64,000 nucleotides of DNA from JACJYC01 sp964558465 (GTDB taxonomy: Bacteria > Bacteroidota > Bacteroidia > Chitinophagales > Saprospiraceae): contig CAZLEF010000032.1 in assembly GCA_964558465.1 (NCBI GenBank), positions 6,214 to 70,213 on the forward strand, read 5' to 3'. The notes under the pieces are model-generated. The model did not search any database. It was given only the letters and a program-made list of their open reading frames with translations, and was not told where the DNA came from. Shown piece by piece: positions 1-9,454 of this stretch. Both the position numbers and the translations under genes were made by a program. The first letter of the stretch is position 1. The number at the start of each line of letters is the position of its first letter.

Positions 1-1566
1 GGCCTGATCTACCGGCGACCAGCGGATCCAGGCCGAACGTTTGTCGGATTCGGTGCGCAATACCATGAACTGTTTCACCGGAGCAGGCGCTGCGCCGGCG
101 CCTTTTCCGAACACGCGCAGCCCGCTGAGGGCAAATTTGCCGGTCGGCATTTTGCGGTTTTCCAGTTTGATGTAACGGGTTTCCACGGGGCTGGGCAGTT
201 CAAGGTAGTCGTGCGGCACATCGGCGGTATGGCGGCTTTTGTCCACCAGGGTTTCCCATTTTTTCCCGTCTTTGGAGTGGTAAAGCACGTACTGGTGGAA
301 AACGCCGCTGCTTTTGCCCAGGAATCCGGCATCCTGGTCGGCGTAGTTGATCTGAACGGCCCGCACGGTGCAGACCGCCCCCAGGTCGCTTTCGATCCAT
401 TCGCCGGGGTCACCGGTGGCTGCCGACCAGTAGGTTTTGATGTTTTCATCCACGGCGAAGTTGGCATAATGGGCCCCCAGGGTAGAGGAAACGCGCACAG
501 GTTTCTGGTAATTGAGCAGCATCCAGCCGGTGAAACGGCTGTCGAGGTGGTTGGCCGGGCCGTTGGGCAGGAAATGGGGATAGTCGCCGAAGGCAGTGTT
601 GCAGTACATCTTGTCGTCGGGGTCGAAGCCGGCGGGCCAGATGCCGATGCGCCGTTCAAAATTGTTTTTGACGGATACGACCACCGTGGAAACGTGCCAG
701 TAATTGCCCCAGTGGTCCTGGAAAGTGGCGCCGTGCCCCGCTCCCCGGGCAAAACCGCCGGGTTTGAACGAGAGCGGGTCGCTTTGTTGTTCCCAATGCC
801 AGTGGAGGGGCTCGGAGGCCACGGCCACCCCGTCGGCATACCCGCTGAACTCCGTGCCGGGCGCGCCGTACTGCAGGTAGTATTTCCCGTTGTGTTTGGT
901 CACCCAGGCGCCCTCGACGAAAGGTTTGAGGAAGGTATTGTCCATATGTTCGCCGAAGCGCTGCCAGCCGAACCGTTCCGGCTTCAGCACGAGCAGTTCG
1001 GTGCGTGTGCCGATGGGTTGAAGGGTCTTGCGGTTGAGTTCGACGCCCTTGAGCGGGTATTCGTTGCTGGAGCCGTTGTACATATACAGGCGGCCGTCGT
1101 CGTCGGTGAAAAAGGCGGGGTCCCAGCCGCCGATGTCAAATTGGTGGACGGCTTCCGACCAGGCATTGGCCTTCGGGTCGGTGCTCATCCAGATCGGGAA
1201 ATCGCGGCCGTAGGTGGACCCAAACACCAGCATCGTATCCCCGATGATGCCTACCGCAGGGGCGCAGAGGTCGTCGTACACCTTGTGTTCGGGCCGCAGG
1301 AAATGCCGCGCCACAAAATGCCAGCGACTCAGGTCGTTGCTCCACCAATACCCCCACTGGTTGGTGGAAAACAGGTAATAATCGCCCTTGAAATTGACGA
1401 TCACGGGGTCGGCCGTCGCGCGGTGGCGACCCCATTCGGAGAAGTTGGGGATGGGGGTGTACCCGTAGTCGATATTGATGGGGTTGCAATACGTGCGCTG
1501 GGCTTGCGGGAGGTTCGGGCAGCAAAAGATCCAGACGACGGCGAATAAAAGATGGCGGAACAGCAT
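1..1566 (-). CDS. GH43-like glycoside hydrolase with discoidin domain (C-terminus beyond window)
   Basis: The reading frame is open from the ATG at 1566 to the window edge, 522 codons, so the C-terminus is missing. A signal peptide (residues 1-22, ending PQAQ) precedes a five-bladed propeller typical of family 43 glycosidases. Candidate catalytic acids are Asp53 in TADPVIV and Asp149 in GGWDPAFF, followed by TDDDGRLYMYNG. Residues about 350-490 look like an F5/8 type C (discoidin) carbohydrate-binding domain (YWSAATGDPGEWIESDLG, VETRYIKLENRKMP). The expected role is periplasmic or extracellular cleavage of arabinose- or xylose-containing glycans; substrate cannot be read from the sequence. 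A 445-codon open frame on the opposite strand is its shadow. No SusC/SusD genes are visible beside it. Confidence 0.85.
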   Translation of the reverse strand, partial: MLFRHLLFAVVWIFCCPNLPQAQRTYCNPINIDYGYTPIPNFSEWGRHRATADPVIVNFKGDYYLFSTNQWGYWWSNDLSRWHFVARHFLRPEHKVYDDLCAPAVGIIGDTMLVFGSTYGRDFPIWMSTDPKANAWSEAVHQFDIGGWDPAFFTDDDGRLYMYNGSSNEYPLKGVELNRKTLQPIGTRTELLVLKPERFGWQRFGEHMDNTFLKPFVEGAWVTKHNGKYYLQYGAPGTEFSGYADGVAVASEPLHWHWEQQSDPLSFKPGGFARGAGHGATFQDHWGNYWHVSTVVVSVKNNFERRIGIWPAGFDPDDKMYCNTAFGDYPHFLPNGPANHLDSRFTGWMLLNYQKPVRVSSTLGAHYANFAVDENIKTYWSAATGDPGEWIESDLGAVCTVRAVQINYADQDAGFLGKSSGVFHQYVLYHSKDGKKWETLVDKSRHTADVPHDYLELPSPVETRYIKLENRKMPTGKFALSGLRVFGKGAGAAPAPVKQFMVLRTESDKRSAWIRWSPVDQA

Positions 1567-1791
1567 GGCGGTAAAGGTGAATGCGGTGAATTTTATGCGA
1601 TACAAGGATAAGCGGAAGTTTCGGGTTTTCCAAAAAAGCAAAATGTGCGGTAGCATGATTTTTTACACTTTGCGACGTCGGGGCGTGGTGGAAATGGGAA
1701 TCGCTCCACGTATTTTGAGCGGAATCCAACTATTTTTTACTGCTTTTCGCCCGGACAACCGGAAAGTCGCAGCGAAAACTATCTTATTTGA

Positions 1792-1956
1792 ATGAGTTTT
1801 CGCTTGAATTATTTACCTTTTCGAGCGCTCTGCCGCCTGACCCATGAATACGCGCTTTTTTACCTGCAATTTATCGAAAACAAAGTCCACGAAGGCAGCG
1901 GCGCCTGGCAGCATGTGGAAACGGTACTGACGCTCGATGATTTGTTTTTGGATTAA
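1792..1956 (+). CDS. small ORF, 54 aa, unknown
   Basis: An ATG at 1792 opens 54 codons ending in TAA at 1956, 12 bases before the VIT1 remnant. The product is rich in Leu, Phe, Tyr and His and ends in LTLDDLFLD. I recognise no family. It may be the C-terminal scrap of a decayed gene, since the next frame is also degenerate. Confidence 0.25.
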   Translation: MSFRLNYLPFRALCRLTHEYALFYLQFIENKVHEGSGAWQHVETVLTLDDLFLD

Positions 1957-1968
1957 ATTTTTATCAAA

Positions 1969-2377
1969 ATGATTAACCTGAAGAATATTCAAACCGAGAT
2001 TGACGCGAGTTTTTTGTACAAGATACTTGCCGACCACGAAGACGACCCCAATGTAGCGGGTGTATTCCGCCAGATGAGTGAAATAGAACATGGGCACGCT
2101 GTCGCCTTCATGAAAAAAAACAAACTGGATATTTCCTAATATGGGTATTGCGGGCGCTACCGGCGGGCAAAGCGAAGTGTTGCTGGCGGGACTTGCAGGG
2201 TTGCTGGCAGGCGCTTTTTTAAGCGGCCTTGGTTTATTCCTCATCGGCGCCGCCATTACTTTATTCACCGGGAGAAGTATCTGGTTTTCAGGATTCAGGC
2301 AGGTTATTTTTGGTTTTGCCGCCGCGGCTGTTACTTTCGGTATCGGAAAATGGATCGGCGTTTCGGTGGCGGGGTAG
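1969..2377 (+). pseudogene. VIT1/CCC1 family iron transporter remnant with rubrerythrin-like N-terminus
   Basis: Two adjacent frames match separate parts of one family. Bases 1969-2139 encode the start of the ferritin-like domain found at the N-terminus of some VIT1/CCC1 transporters (IQTEIDASFLYKILADHE, FRQMSEIEHGHA, with carboxylate and His ligands), then stop. Bases 2141-2377, one frame over, encode the first transporter helices (MGIAGATGGQSEVLLAGLAG) joined directly to the last one (GLGLFLIGAAITLF, FRQVIFGFAAAAVTFGIGKW). Most of the rubrerythrin domain and the central helices are gone. Normal family members with this fusion exceed 300 residues. I infer internal deletions plus a frame break, not a functional pair of small genes. 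Confidence 0.7.
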
Positions 2378-3057
2378 GGGTGATTTAATGCGGCCGATAA
2401 TTTGTTATTTCTTGTTTTATCCCACCGATTTGATTCCAGGATCAGGATGCTGTACGAGGCCGTCCGAATATTCGTTTTTCTGTAATCCGAAAGTGGTCAG
2501 CATCGCCAATCAGACTGCTCAAAAATAAGGATGATTTTTGTCTCAAAATGAAAATAGCGATCTGCCACGAAACGGACCAGCGGTCCGGCATCTTTGTAAC
2601 TTTCTCCACGATGAGAACGCCTCCCGGTCCAGCGGACCGGTATCTAAACAACCGAAGCAGATGGAAACGAGAGATCAAAACCGGTTGTCCGCCCGGTTTT
2701 CGGGTATCTTTTTAACCTTTTGCGGCGCTTCCGGCAAAAGATACCGGACCTACGGCCCGGAAGCCCCTTCATTTGGACTGTGTTACCAAGATACCGGACC
2801 GCTGGTCCGGCCGAAAGTTTATTTCAAATTGACGCATTCAATCGATATATCCATAATCCTGTCCAAAACTCACGTTAAATTAAGGAATGATGTATCTTAA
2901 CCGGTCGCGCCGCCTGGCAGGGATTTTGCGGATCGAACAGGCCGTCCTTTGGACAAATCTCCCACACGGCTCTTTTTGCCCGAAAGTATGCACCCTTTCC
3001 CCTCCCAAAATTCCTCACATTTTCCTAGATTGCACCTGTATTCAAAGTCGGAAAACT
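2378..3057. repeat. intergenic region with four CCGGACC-type palindromes
   Basis: This 680-base spacer has no supported gene. It holds four short GC palindromes of the form CCGGACC-NNN-GGTCCGG: 2573-2588, 2624-2640, 2744-2760 and 2794-2810. Two have GGCATCTTTGTAAC or GGTATCT on one side and two have the inverted GATACCGG on the other, so they form inward- and outward-facing pairs, as REP/BIME elements do. No REP-associated transposase is in the window. Confidence 0.6.
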
Positions 3058-6000
3058 ATGTACCGATACATCCTGCCTGTCTTCGGGCTTTTACTTTTAT
3101 GCTGGGCCTGCTCAACCGGCCTGCCTCCGGAATTGTCGGCAGAATTGGAGCAACTGCCGGCCGAACTGGATTACAACCTGCATGTCAAACCCGTCCTTTC
3201 CGACAAATGTTTCGCCTGCCACGGCCCGGATGAAGCCAAACGAAAAGCCGGCCTCCGCCTGGATATTGCAGAATCTGCCTACGCCCCGCTGCCGGAAAAC
3301 CCAGGTAAAGTCGCCATCGCCAAAGGCAGCCTCCGCCGCAGCGAGGTCTTCCACCGTATTATTTCCACGGACCCTGAATACCGGATGCCTTCACCCGAAT
3401 CGCACCTCAGCCTGAGCAACCGGGAAAAAGCCATCCTGATCAAATGGATCGAAGACGGCGCCGGATACCAGCCGCACTGGGCTTTTATCCGGCCTGAAAA
3501 AACAGCCCCGCCAGCGGTGAAAAAAACGGATTGGCCCAAAAATCCCATCGACCGGTTCATTTTGCACCGGCTGGAAACGGAAAACCTGGCCCCTGCTCCC
3601 GAAGCATCCAAAGAAATCATGCTGCGCCGTCTGTCGCTCGACCTCACCGGCTTGCCCCCGACCCTGGCCGAAATCGATGCTTTTCTCCTGGATAAATCCC
3701 CCGATGCCTACGAAAAACAGGTGGACCGCCTGCTCGACTCCCCGCATTACGGCGAAAAAATGGCGGTGGACTGGCTGGACCTTGCCCGGTTTGCCGATTC
3801 TCACGGCTATACCGTCGATCGCCTGCGGGATATGTCGCCCTATCGCGATTGGGTCATCGAGGCTTTTAATGCCAACCTGCCTTATGACCAGTTTGTTCAG
3901 TGGCAGTTGGCCGGGGACCTGATGGTGGATGTTGGAGACTTGGAGACTGGGGGACTGGGTGATGGGGCGAGAGACCTGCTCGTCGCCACCGCTTTCAACC
4001 GCAATCACCCGCAAAACATGGAGGGCGGCATCATCGAGGAAGAGTTTCAAACCGAGTACGTCGTCGACCGCACCAATACCTTCGGCGAGGCATTTATGGG
4101 CCTCTCGCTGGGGTGCGCCAGGTGCCACGACCACAAATACGACCCCGTTTCCCAACAAAATTATTACGAGGTCTTTTCCTTTTTCAACAATGTAGCGGAA
4201 GCCGGCCAGATCGCCTGGAACGACGCCATGCCCACCCCAACCATCCTGCTGCCAACCGAAGAACAGGAAAAGATCATCGCGTTCCTCCAAAAGACCATTT
4301 CCGAACAGGAGCAAAAGATCGACCGGCTGCAAGCTCAAACCGAACCCGAATTCAACGAATGGCTCAAAACCGGGGCGTACAGGTCATTGGCCGGCGAAAA
4401 AATACCACAATACGGCCTGCAAGCCCGCTACACTTTTGATAACGGTGATCTGAAAAACAGCGTCAACCCCCGGCAAACCGGCATCCTGAAACGGGAAACA
4501 GGCATGACCGGCGATCAACCCGATTTTGTGCCGGCCAACTCCGGAAAAGCCCTGGCCTTGGAAGGCGACGTGTACCTCGACCTGAATGAAGCCGGCGTTT
4601 TTCGCAAGTCCGAACCCTTCAGCATCGGCATCGACGTCAGAATCCCGAAAGAACTGAAAGAAGGCGTGATCTTCCACAAAGCCATTGCCGAACGGCTGTA
4701 CAATTTCCGGGGGTACCACCTCTACCTGAAAAACGACCGGCTGGAAATCAATATGGCTCATACGGCCCCCTCCAACGCCATCACCCGGGTCAGCCGGCAA
4801 CCCGTACCGCGGGACCGCTGGATCCAACTGACCCTGACCTACGACGGAGCCTCCCGCGCAGACGGCTTCAGGTTGTACCTGGATGGCCAACCCCTGGAAA
4901 TGGAGACCACCATGGACCAACTGTACAAGGATATCCTGTTCCATTCCACCCCCGAACCGGGGCTGCAGATCGGAGCCTGGTGGCGCGGGTTGGGGTTCAA
5001 AGGCGGCCTGGTCGACAACATCCTCGTTTACGGGCGCGAGCTGACGCCCTTCGAAACAGGCATCCTCGCCCAAAAACAAACCTGGGCGGGACCGGCCTCC
5101 AAAAATCCGGCTGAATTGAATGGGGAAGAAAAAGCCGTTTTGCAGGCCTATTATCAGCGCTGTGTTTCACCCGGATTAAAAGCGGCCCGTCAAGCCTTGC
5201 AAACGAGCCGGACCCAGCTTTCCGACTCCATCGCCCCGGTAGAAGAACTGATGGTGATGCAGGAAATGAAAACCCCGAAAAAAACCTTCCTCCTGCAGCG
5301 CGGCAATTACGACATGCCGGGCCAGGAAGTCTTTCCCAATACCCCCAACCCCATTTTGCCCTTTCCGGAAAACCTGCCCAAAAACCGCCTGGGATTGGCC
5401 CAATGGCTCTGTTTGCCCGAACATCCGCTCACAGCAAGGGTGGCGGTCAACCGGCTCTGGCAGAATTTCTTCGGCGCGGGTTTGGTCAAAACCACCGAGG
5501 ACTTCGGCAATCAGGGCGAACTGCCCAGCCATCCGGAATTGCTGGACTGGCTGGCGGTCCGTTTCATCGAATCAGGCTGGAATATCAAACAGATGAACAA
5601 ACTGATCGTGATGTCGGCCACCTACCGGCAAGACTCCAAAGTGGACGATTCGCTGCGGGAAAAAGACCCTGAAAACCGCTTGCTGGCCCGCGGCCCGGCA
5701 TACCGCATGCCAGCCGAAATGATCCGCGATAATGTTTTGACCGCCTCCGGATTGTTGAATAAAAAGATCGGCGGAAAAAGTGTGAAACCCTATCAGCCTG
5801 CAGGGCTTTGGGAGATCAATAGCGCCAGCTACCAACAGGATACCAGTGATGCCGTTTACCGCCGCAGTTTGTACATCCTGATCAAACGCTCGGTACCCAA
5901 CCCTACCATGGCCACTTTTGACGCGGGTTCGCGCAGTTACTGCGTGGCCCGCAGGCAAAAAACCAATACGCCGTTGCAGGCCCTGGTTACGCTGAATGAC

Positions 6001-6309
6001 CCTACTTTCCTGGAGGCTTCCAAAGCGCTGGGCGAACAAATGTGCAAAACCCGGGATGCCCGCAAGGCAGTCGTGGAGGTGTACCGAAAACTCACCGGAC
6101 TCCAACCCGCCCAGGCTGAAATCGAACTGCTGCTGCGCTTGCGAAGCAACCAGCAGGAAAAATTCCGGCAACATCCTGAAAAAGCCCGGGGTTGGCTCGA
6201 TGCGGGGCTGTACAAAACCGACCCCCGGCTCGATACCGCTGAACTGGCCGCCTATGCCGTAGTGGCCAACACCATTTTGAATTCCGACGCCACCCTGACC
6301 AAAAGATAA
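3058..6309 (+). CDS. PSCyt1-DUF1549-LamG-DUF1553 cytochrome-domain lipoprotein
   Basis: The product is a 1083-residue exported protein with the architecture common in Planctomycetes. A hydrophobic signal ends in Cys15/Cys18, suggesting a lipoprotein. CFACH at 51-55 is the PSCyt1 haem site. DUF1549 (PSCyt2) follows (RLSLDLTGLPPT, DWLDLARFADSHGY), with a second CARCHDHKYDP site. A LamG/concanavalin-like domain comes next (about 500-690), then DUF1553 (PSD1; VNRLWQNFFGAGLV, SATYRQDS). The frame extends upstream to 2887, but the ATG at 3058 is chosen because only this start puts the signal peptide first. An unusual glycine-rich insert lies at bases 3925-3970. DUF1501 follows after 5 bases, so the two are co-transcribed. 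These pairs are thought to act in degradation of complex substrates; the reaction is unknown. Confidence 0.88.
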   Translation: MYRYILPVFGLLLLCWACSTGLPPELSAELEQLPAELDYNLHVKPVLSDKCFACHGPDEAKRKAGLRLDIAESAYAPLPENPGKVAIAKGSLRRSEVFHRIISTDPEYRMPSPESHLSLSNREKAILIKWIEDGAGYQPHWAFIRPEKTAPPAVKKTDWPKNPIDRFILHRLETENLAPAPEASKEIMLRRLSLDLTGLPPTLAEIDAFLLDKSPDAYEKQVDRLLDSPHYGEKMAVDWLDLARFADSHGYTVDRLRDMSPYRDWVIEAFNANLPYDQFVQWQLAGDLMVDVGDLETGGLGDGARDLLVATAFNRNHPQNMEGGIIEEEFQTEYVVDRTNTFGEAFMGLSLGCARCHDHKYDPVSQQNYYEVFSFFNNVAEAGQIAWNDAMPTPTILLPTEEQEKIIAFLQKTISEQEQKIDRLQAQTEPEFNEWLKTGAYRSLAGEKIPQYGLQARYTFDNGDLKNSVNPRQTGILKRETGMTGDQPDFVPANSGKALALEGDVYLDLNEAGVFRKSEPFSIGIDVRIPKELKEGVIFHKAIAERLYNFRGYHLYLKNDRLEINMAHTAPSNAITRVSRQPVPRDRWIQLTLTYDGASRADGFRLYLDGQPLEMETTMDQLYKDILFHSTPEPGLQIGAWWRGLGFKGGLVDNILVYGRELTPFETGILAQKQTWAGPASKNPAELNGEEKAVLQAYYQRCVSPGLKAARQALQTSRTQLSDSIAPVEELMVMQEMKTPKKTFLLQRGNYDMPGQEVFPNTPNPILPFPENLPKNRLGLAQWLCLPEHPLTARVAVNRLWQNFFGAGLVKTTEDFGNQGELPSHPELLDWLAVRFIESGWNIKQMNKLIVMSATYRQDSKVDDSLREKDPENRLLARGPAYRMPAEMIRDNVLTASGLLNKKIGGKSVKPYQPAGLWEINSASYQQDTSDAVYRRSLYILIKRSVPNPTMATFDAGSRSYCVARRQKTNTPLQALVTLNDPTFLEASKALGEQMCKTRDARKAVVEVYRKLTGLQPAQAEIELLLRLRSNQQEKFRQHPEKARGWLDAGLYKTDPRLDTAELAAYAVVANTILNSDATLTKR

Positions 6310-6314
6310 AACAT

Positions 6315-7841
6315 ATGGCACAACACGACCAGGACCCGTTCTCCAAAGGAGTCCCATGGACCCGGATCCATACGCCCGAATTCGACACCTTGAACAGACA
6401 GTGGGACCGGCGCAATTTTTTGCTCAAAACCGCCCTGGGTCTGGGCGCCCTGGCCACGGGAACTTTGTTGGGCAGTTGTTCGGGTTCAGGAGGTATGGCG
6501 GCCGCACCCGATGCCGGTTTTCAGCAAGCCGTGCTGAATGCCTTACCCCATTTTGCCCCCAAAGCGAAACGGGTGGTTTACCTGTTCATGAGCGGCGGGC
6601 CTTCTCAACTGGAGACCTTCGATTACAAACCCGGACTCCGGGATATGCTGGGGAAAAACCTGCCCGATTCCGTCCGCAAGGGCCAGCGCCTCACGGGCAT
6701 GAGCGCCAACCAAAGCGCATTGCCCATCGCGCCTTCCCTGTATCAATTCAACCGGCACGGCAAAAACGGAACCTGGGTCAGCGAACTGTTGCCCCATACC
6801 GCCCAGGTGGTCGATGACCTGTGCATCGTGCGTTCGGTTTTTTCGGAGGCCATCAACCATGACCCTGCGCTGACCTTTTTCCAGACGGGCAATCAATTGC
6901 CCGGACGGCCTTCGATTGGCGCCTGGGTCAGTTACGGCCTGGGTTCCGACAACCAGAATTTACCCACGTTTATCGTCCTGGTCTCCAAAGACGCACCCCG
7001 CGATCAGCCGCTGTATGCCCGGTTGTGGGGCGCCGGGTTTTTGCCTTCCGAGCACCAGGGCGTTCAGTTCCGTTCGGGGAAAGACCCCGTTTTGTTCCTC
7101 AACAACCCTGAAGGGTACGACGGCCAGGACCGCAAAGAAATGCTGGAATACCTCAAACAACTCAACCAGTTGCAGAATGAAGCCTACGGCGATCCGGAAG
7201 TGAACGCCCGCATCGCCCAATACGAAATGGCCTACCGCATGCAAACCTCCGTACCGGAAGTCATGGATATCTCCCGGGAACCAGACGAAGTGTTCGATCT
7301 GTACGGCCCTGCCGGCCGCGACCCGGGGACATATGCGGCCAATTGCATTTTAGCCCGGAAATTATTGGAAAAAGGCGTTAAGTTTGTCCAGTTGTACCAC
7401 CAGGGATGGGACCACCACGGCGGCTTGCCGGCAGGCATCCGGCAGCAATGCCTGGCCATCGACCAGCCGACGGCGGCCTTCATCAAAGACCTCAAAAGAA
7501 GAGGTTTGCTGGAGGATACGCTGGTCATCTGGGGCGGCGAATTCGGTCGTACGGTTTACTCCCAGGGCATCCTGACGGCCGATAATTACGGCCGCGACCA
7601 CCACCCGCGTTGTTTCACGATGTGGATGGCCGGAGCGGGCGTAAAAGCCGGACTGAGCTACGGCGAGACCGACGATTTCAGTTATAATATCGTCCGGGAT
7701 CCGGTGCATGTTCACGATTTTCACGCTACGCTGATGCACCTGATGGGTATCGACCACGAGCAACTGGTGTTCAGGTTCCAGGGCCGGCGTTTTCGCCTCA
7801 CGGATGTGCATGGGGAAGTGGTCAGGGGGATTTTGGGGTAG
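6315..7841 (+). CDS. DUF1501 protein with Tat signal
   Basis: The 508-residue protein has a twin-arginine motif (RRNFLLKTALGLGA, about residues 32-45) followed by a lipobox-like GSC, so it is exported folded, possibly as a lipoprotein. The rest matches DUF1501, related to the alkaline phosphatase/sulfatase fold: FMSGGPSQLETFDYKPGL, SEAINHDPA, WDHHGG, WGGEFGRT and NYGRDHHPRCF, with many His/Asp residues that could bind metal. It starts 5 bases after the DUF1549/DUF1553 gene, and the two families are partners across phyla. The exact reaction is not established. Confidence 0.88.
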   Translation: MAQHDQDPFSKGVPWTRIHTPEFDTLNRQWDRRNFLLKTALGLGALATGTLLGSCSGSGGMAAAPDAGFQQAVLNALPHFAPKAKRVVYLFMSGGPSQLETFDYKPGLRDMLGKNLPDSVRKGQRLTGMSANQSALPIAPSLYQFNRHGKNGTWVSELLPHTAQVVDDLCIVRSVFSEAINHDPALTFFQTGNQLPGRPSIGAWVSYGLGSDNQNLPTFIVLVSKDAPRDQPLYARLWGAGFLPSEHQGVQFRSGKDPVLFLNNPEGYDGQDRKEMLEYLKQLNQLQNEAYGDPEVNARIAQYEMAYRMQTSVPEVMDISREPDEVFDLYGPAGRDPGTYAANCILARKLLEKGVKFVQLYHQGWDHHGGLPAGIRQQCLAIDQPTAAFIKDLKRRGLLEDTLVIWGGEFGRTVYSQGILTADNYGRDHHPRCFTMWMAGAGVKAGLSYGETDDFSYNIVRDPVHVHDFHATLMHLMGIDHEQLVFRFQGRRFRLTDVHGEVVRGILG

Positions 7842-8161
7842 ATGGTGGATGCTGGATGGCGGAATTATCCGCCTGAGGCGAGGTATGAGTATTGGGGGGA
7901 CGGTAGATGCTGGATGTTGGCCACGCCTGTGGCGTGGTGGATGTTGGATGTTGGATGACGGACGGACGGCGAACATCAACAATCATAAATCATGTAATCA
8001 TCGATCATCAATCGAGATATGGTTGGGGGACGGTGGACGGCCTACGGCCCACGGCTCACGGCCTACGGCTCACGGCTGACGGCCTACGGCTGATGATGGA
8101 CGGTAGATGAATTGAAAAAGCGCCGTCCACCGAAGGCCAGATTATTAAAAACCAACAAAAT
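7842..8161. repeat. intergenic low-complexity and palindromic repeats
   Basis: No gene is supported in this 320-base spacer. It contains imperfect direct repeats of GGATGCTGGATG type, a CCACGCC-TGT-GGCGTGG palindrome at 7921-7937, a CGCC-TGA-GGCG palindrome near 7870-7880, and a run of ACGGCCTACGGCTC-like units at about 8034-8095. The run's repeat phase drifts, so it does not encode a repeat protein. Confidence 0.5.
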
Positions 8162-9268
8162 ATGAGCACACGCAGGAAATTCATCCAAACCGCCACCATT
8201 GCAGCGGGAACCGCCGCCGCCAGTCCGGCATTCGGTTTCTCCATCTTGCACAAGGACCTCCAACCCGACGACAACCTCATCGGGCATGGGGATTTCAGGT
8301 ATAAGGTGGACAAAGGCTGGGCCAAAATCAGCCCCAACAGCAATCCTTTGTTCAATTGCCACGAAATGGTGCAGGACAGCAAGGGCCGCCTGATCATGCT
8401 CGGCGACCATACCCACAACAATATCCTGATCTTTGACAAATCGGGCGCCCTGCTCGATTACTGGGGCAGCGCTTATCCCGGCGGTCACGGCCTGACCCTC
8501 TCCCGGGAAGGCGAGGAAGATTTCCTGCTGATCGTGGATTGCGGCTATTACCAGGACAAATACGGCAGTTGGAAAGGTCAGGCCGGGCAGGTGGTGAAAA
8601 CCGACCTCACCGGGCGCATCCTCTTCACCATCGGGCATCCGCGCACCATCGGCATTTACAAGGACGATGAACGTTTTCAGCCCACCGAAACCGCCGTGGC
8701 GCCCAATGGCGATATTTATGTGGCCGACGGTTACGGCTCCGATTATATCATCCAGTACAACAGCAAGGGGCAATATATCCGGCATTTCGGCGGCCGAAAC
8801 AACGCCAATAAAAATCACAACCTTGTCAACGCTCATGGCGTGGCGGTTGACCTGCGCGACCAAAACAACCCCGTGCTGGTTTGTACCTCCAGGGAAGAGA
8901 ATTGCTTCAAGGTGTTCACGATGGACGGCAGATTCATCCGGCGGATCGACCTGCCGGGGCTCTACGTATGCCGCCCGGTGATGGACGACAGCAACCTCTA
9001 CGCCGGCGTCTGCTGGTCGAAAGATGCGGCAGGCAACCGGCAGGACAGTTCGGGTTTTGTCACCATCCTGGACGCCGGGAACAAAGTGGTGTCCAACCCC
9101 GGCGGTACGGCGCCTGTTTACCAAAACGACGTCTTTCAGCCTTCCACAGCGTTGACCAACCGCGTATTCCACCACGGCCACGACGTGTGTGTGGACGACG
9201 ACAAGAACCTGTACGTTTGCCAGTGGAACGCCCATTTTACGCCGCCGGTCAAGTTGACCCGGGTGTAA
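8162..9268 (+). CDS. Tat-exported NHL-type six-bladed beta-propeller protein
   Basis: The product has 368 residues. MSTRRKFIQTATIAAGTAAA is a twin-arginine signal with AFG-like cleavage near residue 25. The mature part carries NHL/6-bladed propeller blades (MVQDSKGRLIMLGD, VAPNGDIYVADGYGSDYII, GVAVDLRDQNNPVLVCTS, CVDDDKNLYVCQWN). Such propellers resemble the peptidyl-alpha-hydroxyglycine lyase fold, but no metal site can be assigned. It stands alone on the plus strand behind a repeat-rich spacer. A hairpin follows the stop at 9280-9295. Function is unknown; a lyase or a binding protein are both possible. Confidence 0.8.
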   Translation: MSTRRKFIQTATIAAGTAAASPAFGFSILHKDLQPDDNLIGHGDFRYKVDKGWAKISPNSNPLFNCHEMVQDSKGRLIMLGDHTHNNILIFDKSGALLDYWGSAYPGGHGLTLSREGEEDFLLIVDCGYYQDKYGSWKGQAGQVVKTDLTGRILFTIGHPRTIGIYKDDERFQPTETAVAPNGDIYVADGYGSDYIIQYNSKGQYIRHFGGRNNANKNHNLVNAHGVAVDLRDQNNPVLVCTSREENCFKVFTMDGRFIRRIDLPGLYVCRPVMDDSNLYAGVCWSKDAAGNRQDSSGFVTILDAGNKVVSNPGGTAPVYQNDVFQPSTALTNRVFHHGHDVCVDDDKNLYVCQWNAHFTPPVKLTRV

Positions 9269-9279
9269 AGGTTGTATCC

Positions 9280-9295
9280 GCCAAATTTATTTGGC
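9280..9295 (+). terminator. hairpin after propeller gene
   Basis: GCCAAA-TTTA-TTTGGC forms a 6-bp stem with a 4-base loop 12 bases past the stop codon. There is no clear U tract, so it may be an mRNA 3-prime end rather than a classical terminator. Confidence 0.35.
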
Positions 9296-9454
9296 AGGAT
9301 TAGTGAGACCCGACTACGCCACGGCTTTGTCGGGCGGAGGAGGGTGAGATATGAATGCCAGCCCTGCTTTTGAAGCGATAATGTACCTGTATTGATAAAC
9401 AATTCCTGCGTCGGCTTTGGAGCGGTCGCTGAAAATCTCACCCCAAACGTAAAT

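Noticed and set aside
211..1548. 445-codon plus-strand open frame
   Set aside because: It is antisense to the GH43-like gene, which has a signal peptide, catalytic motifs and a discoidin domain; the plus-strand product shows no domain and is a high-GC shadow.
2887..3057. 57-residue N-terminal extension of the DUF1549/DUF1553 protein
   Set aside because: It would bury the signal peptide and contains no conserved sequence; the ATG at 3058 is preferred.
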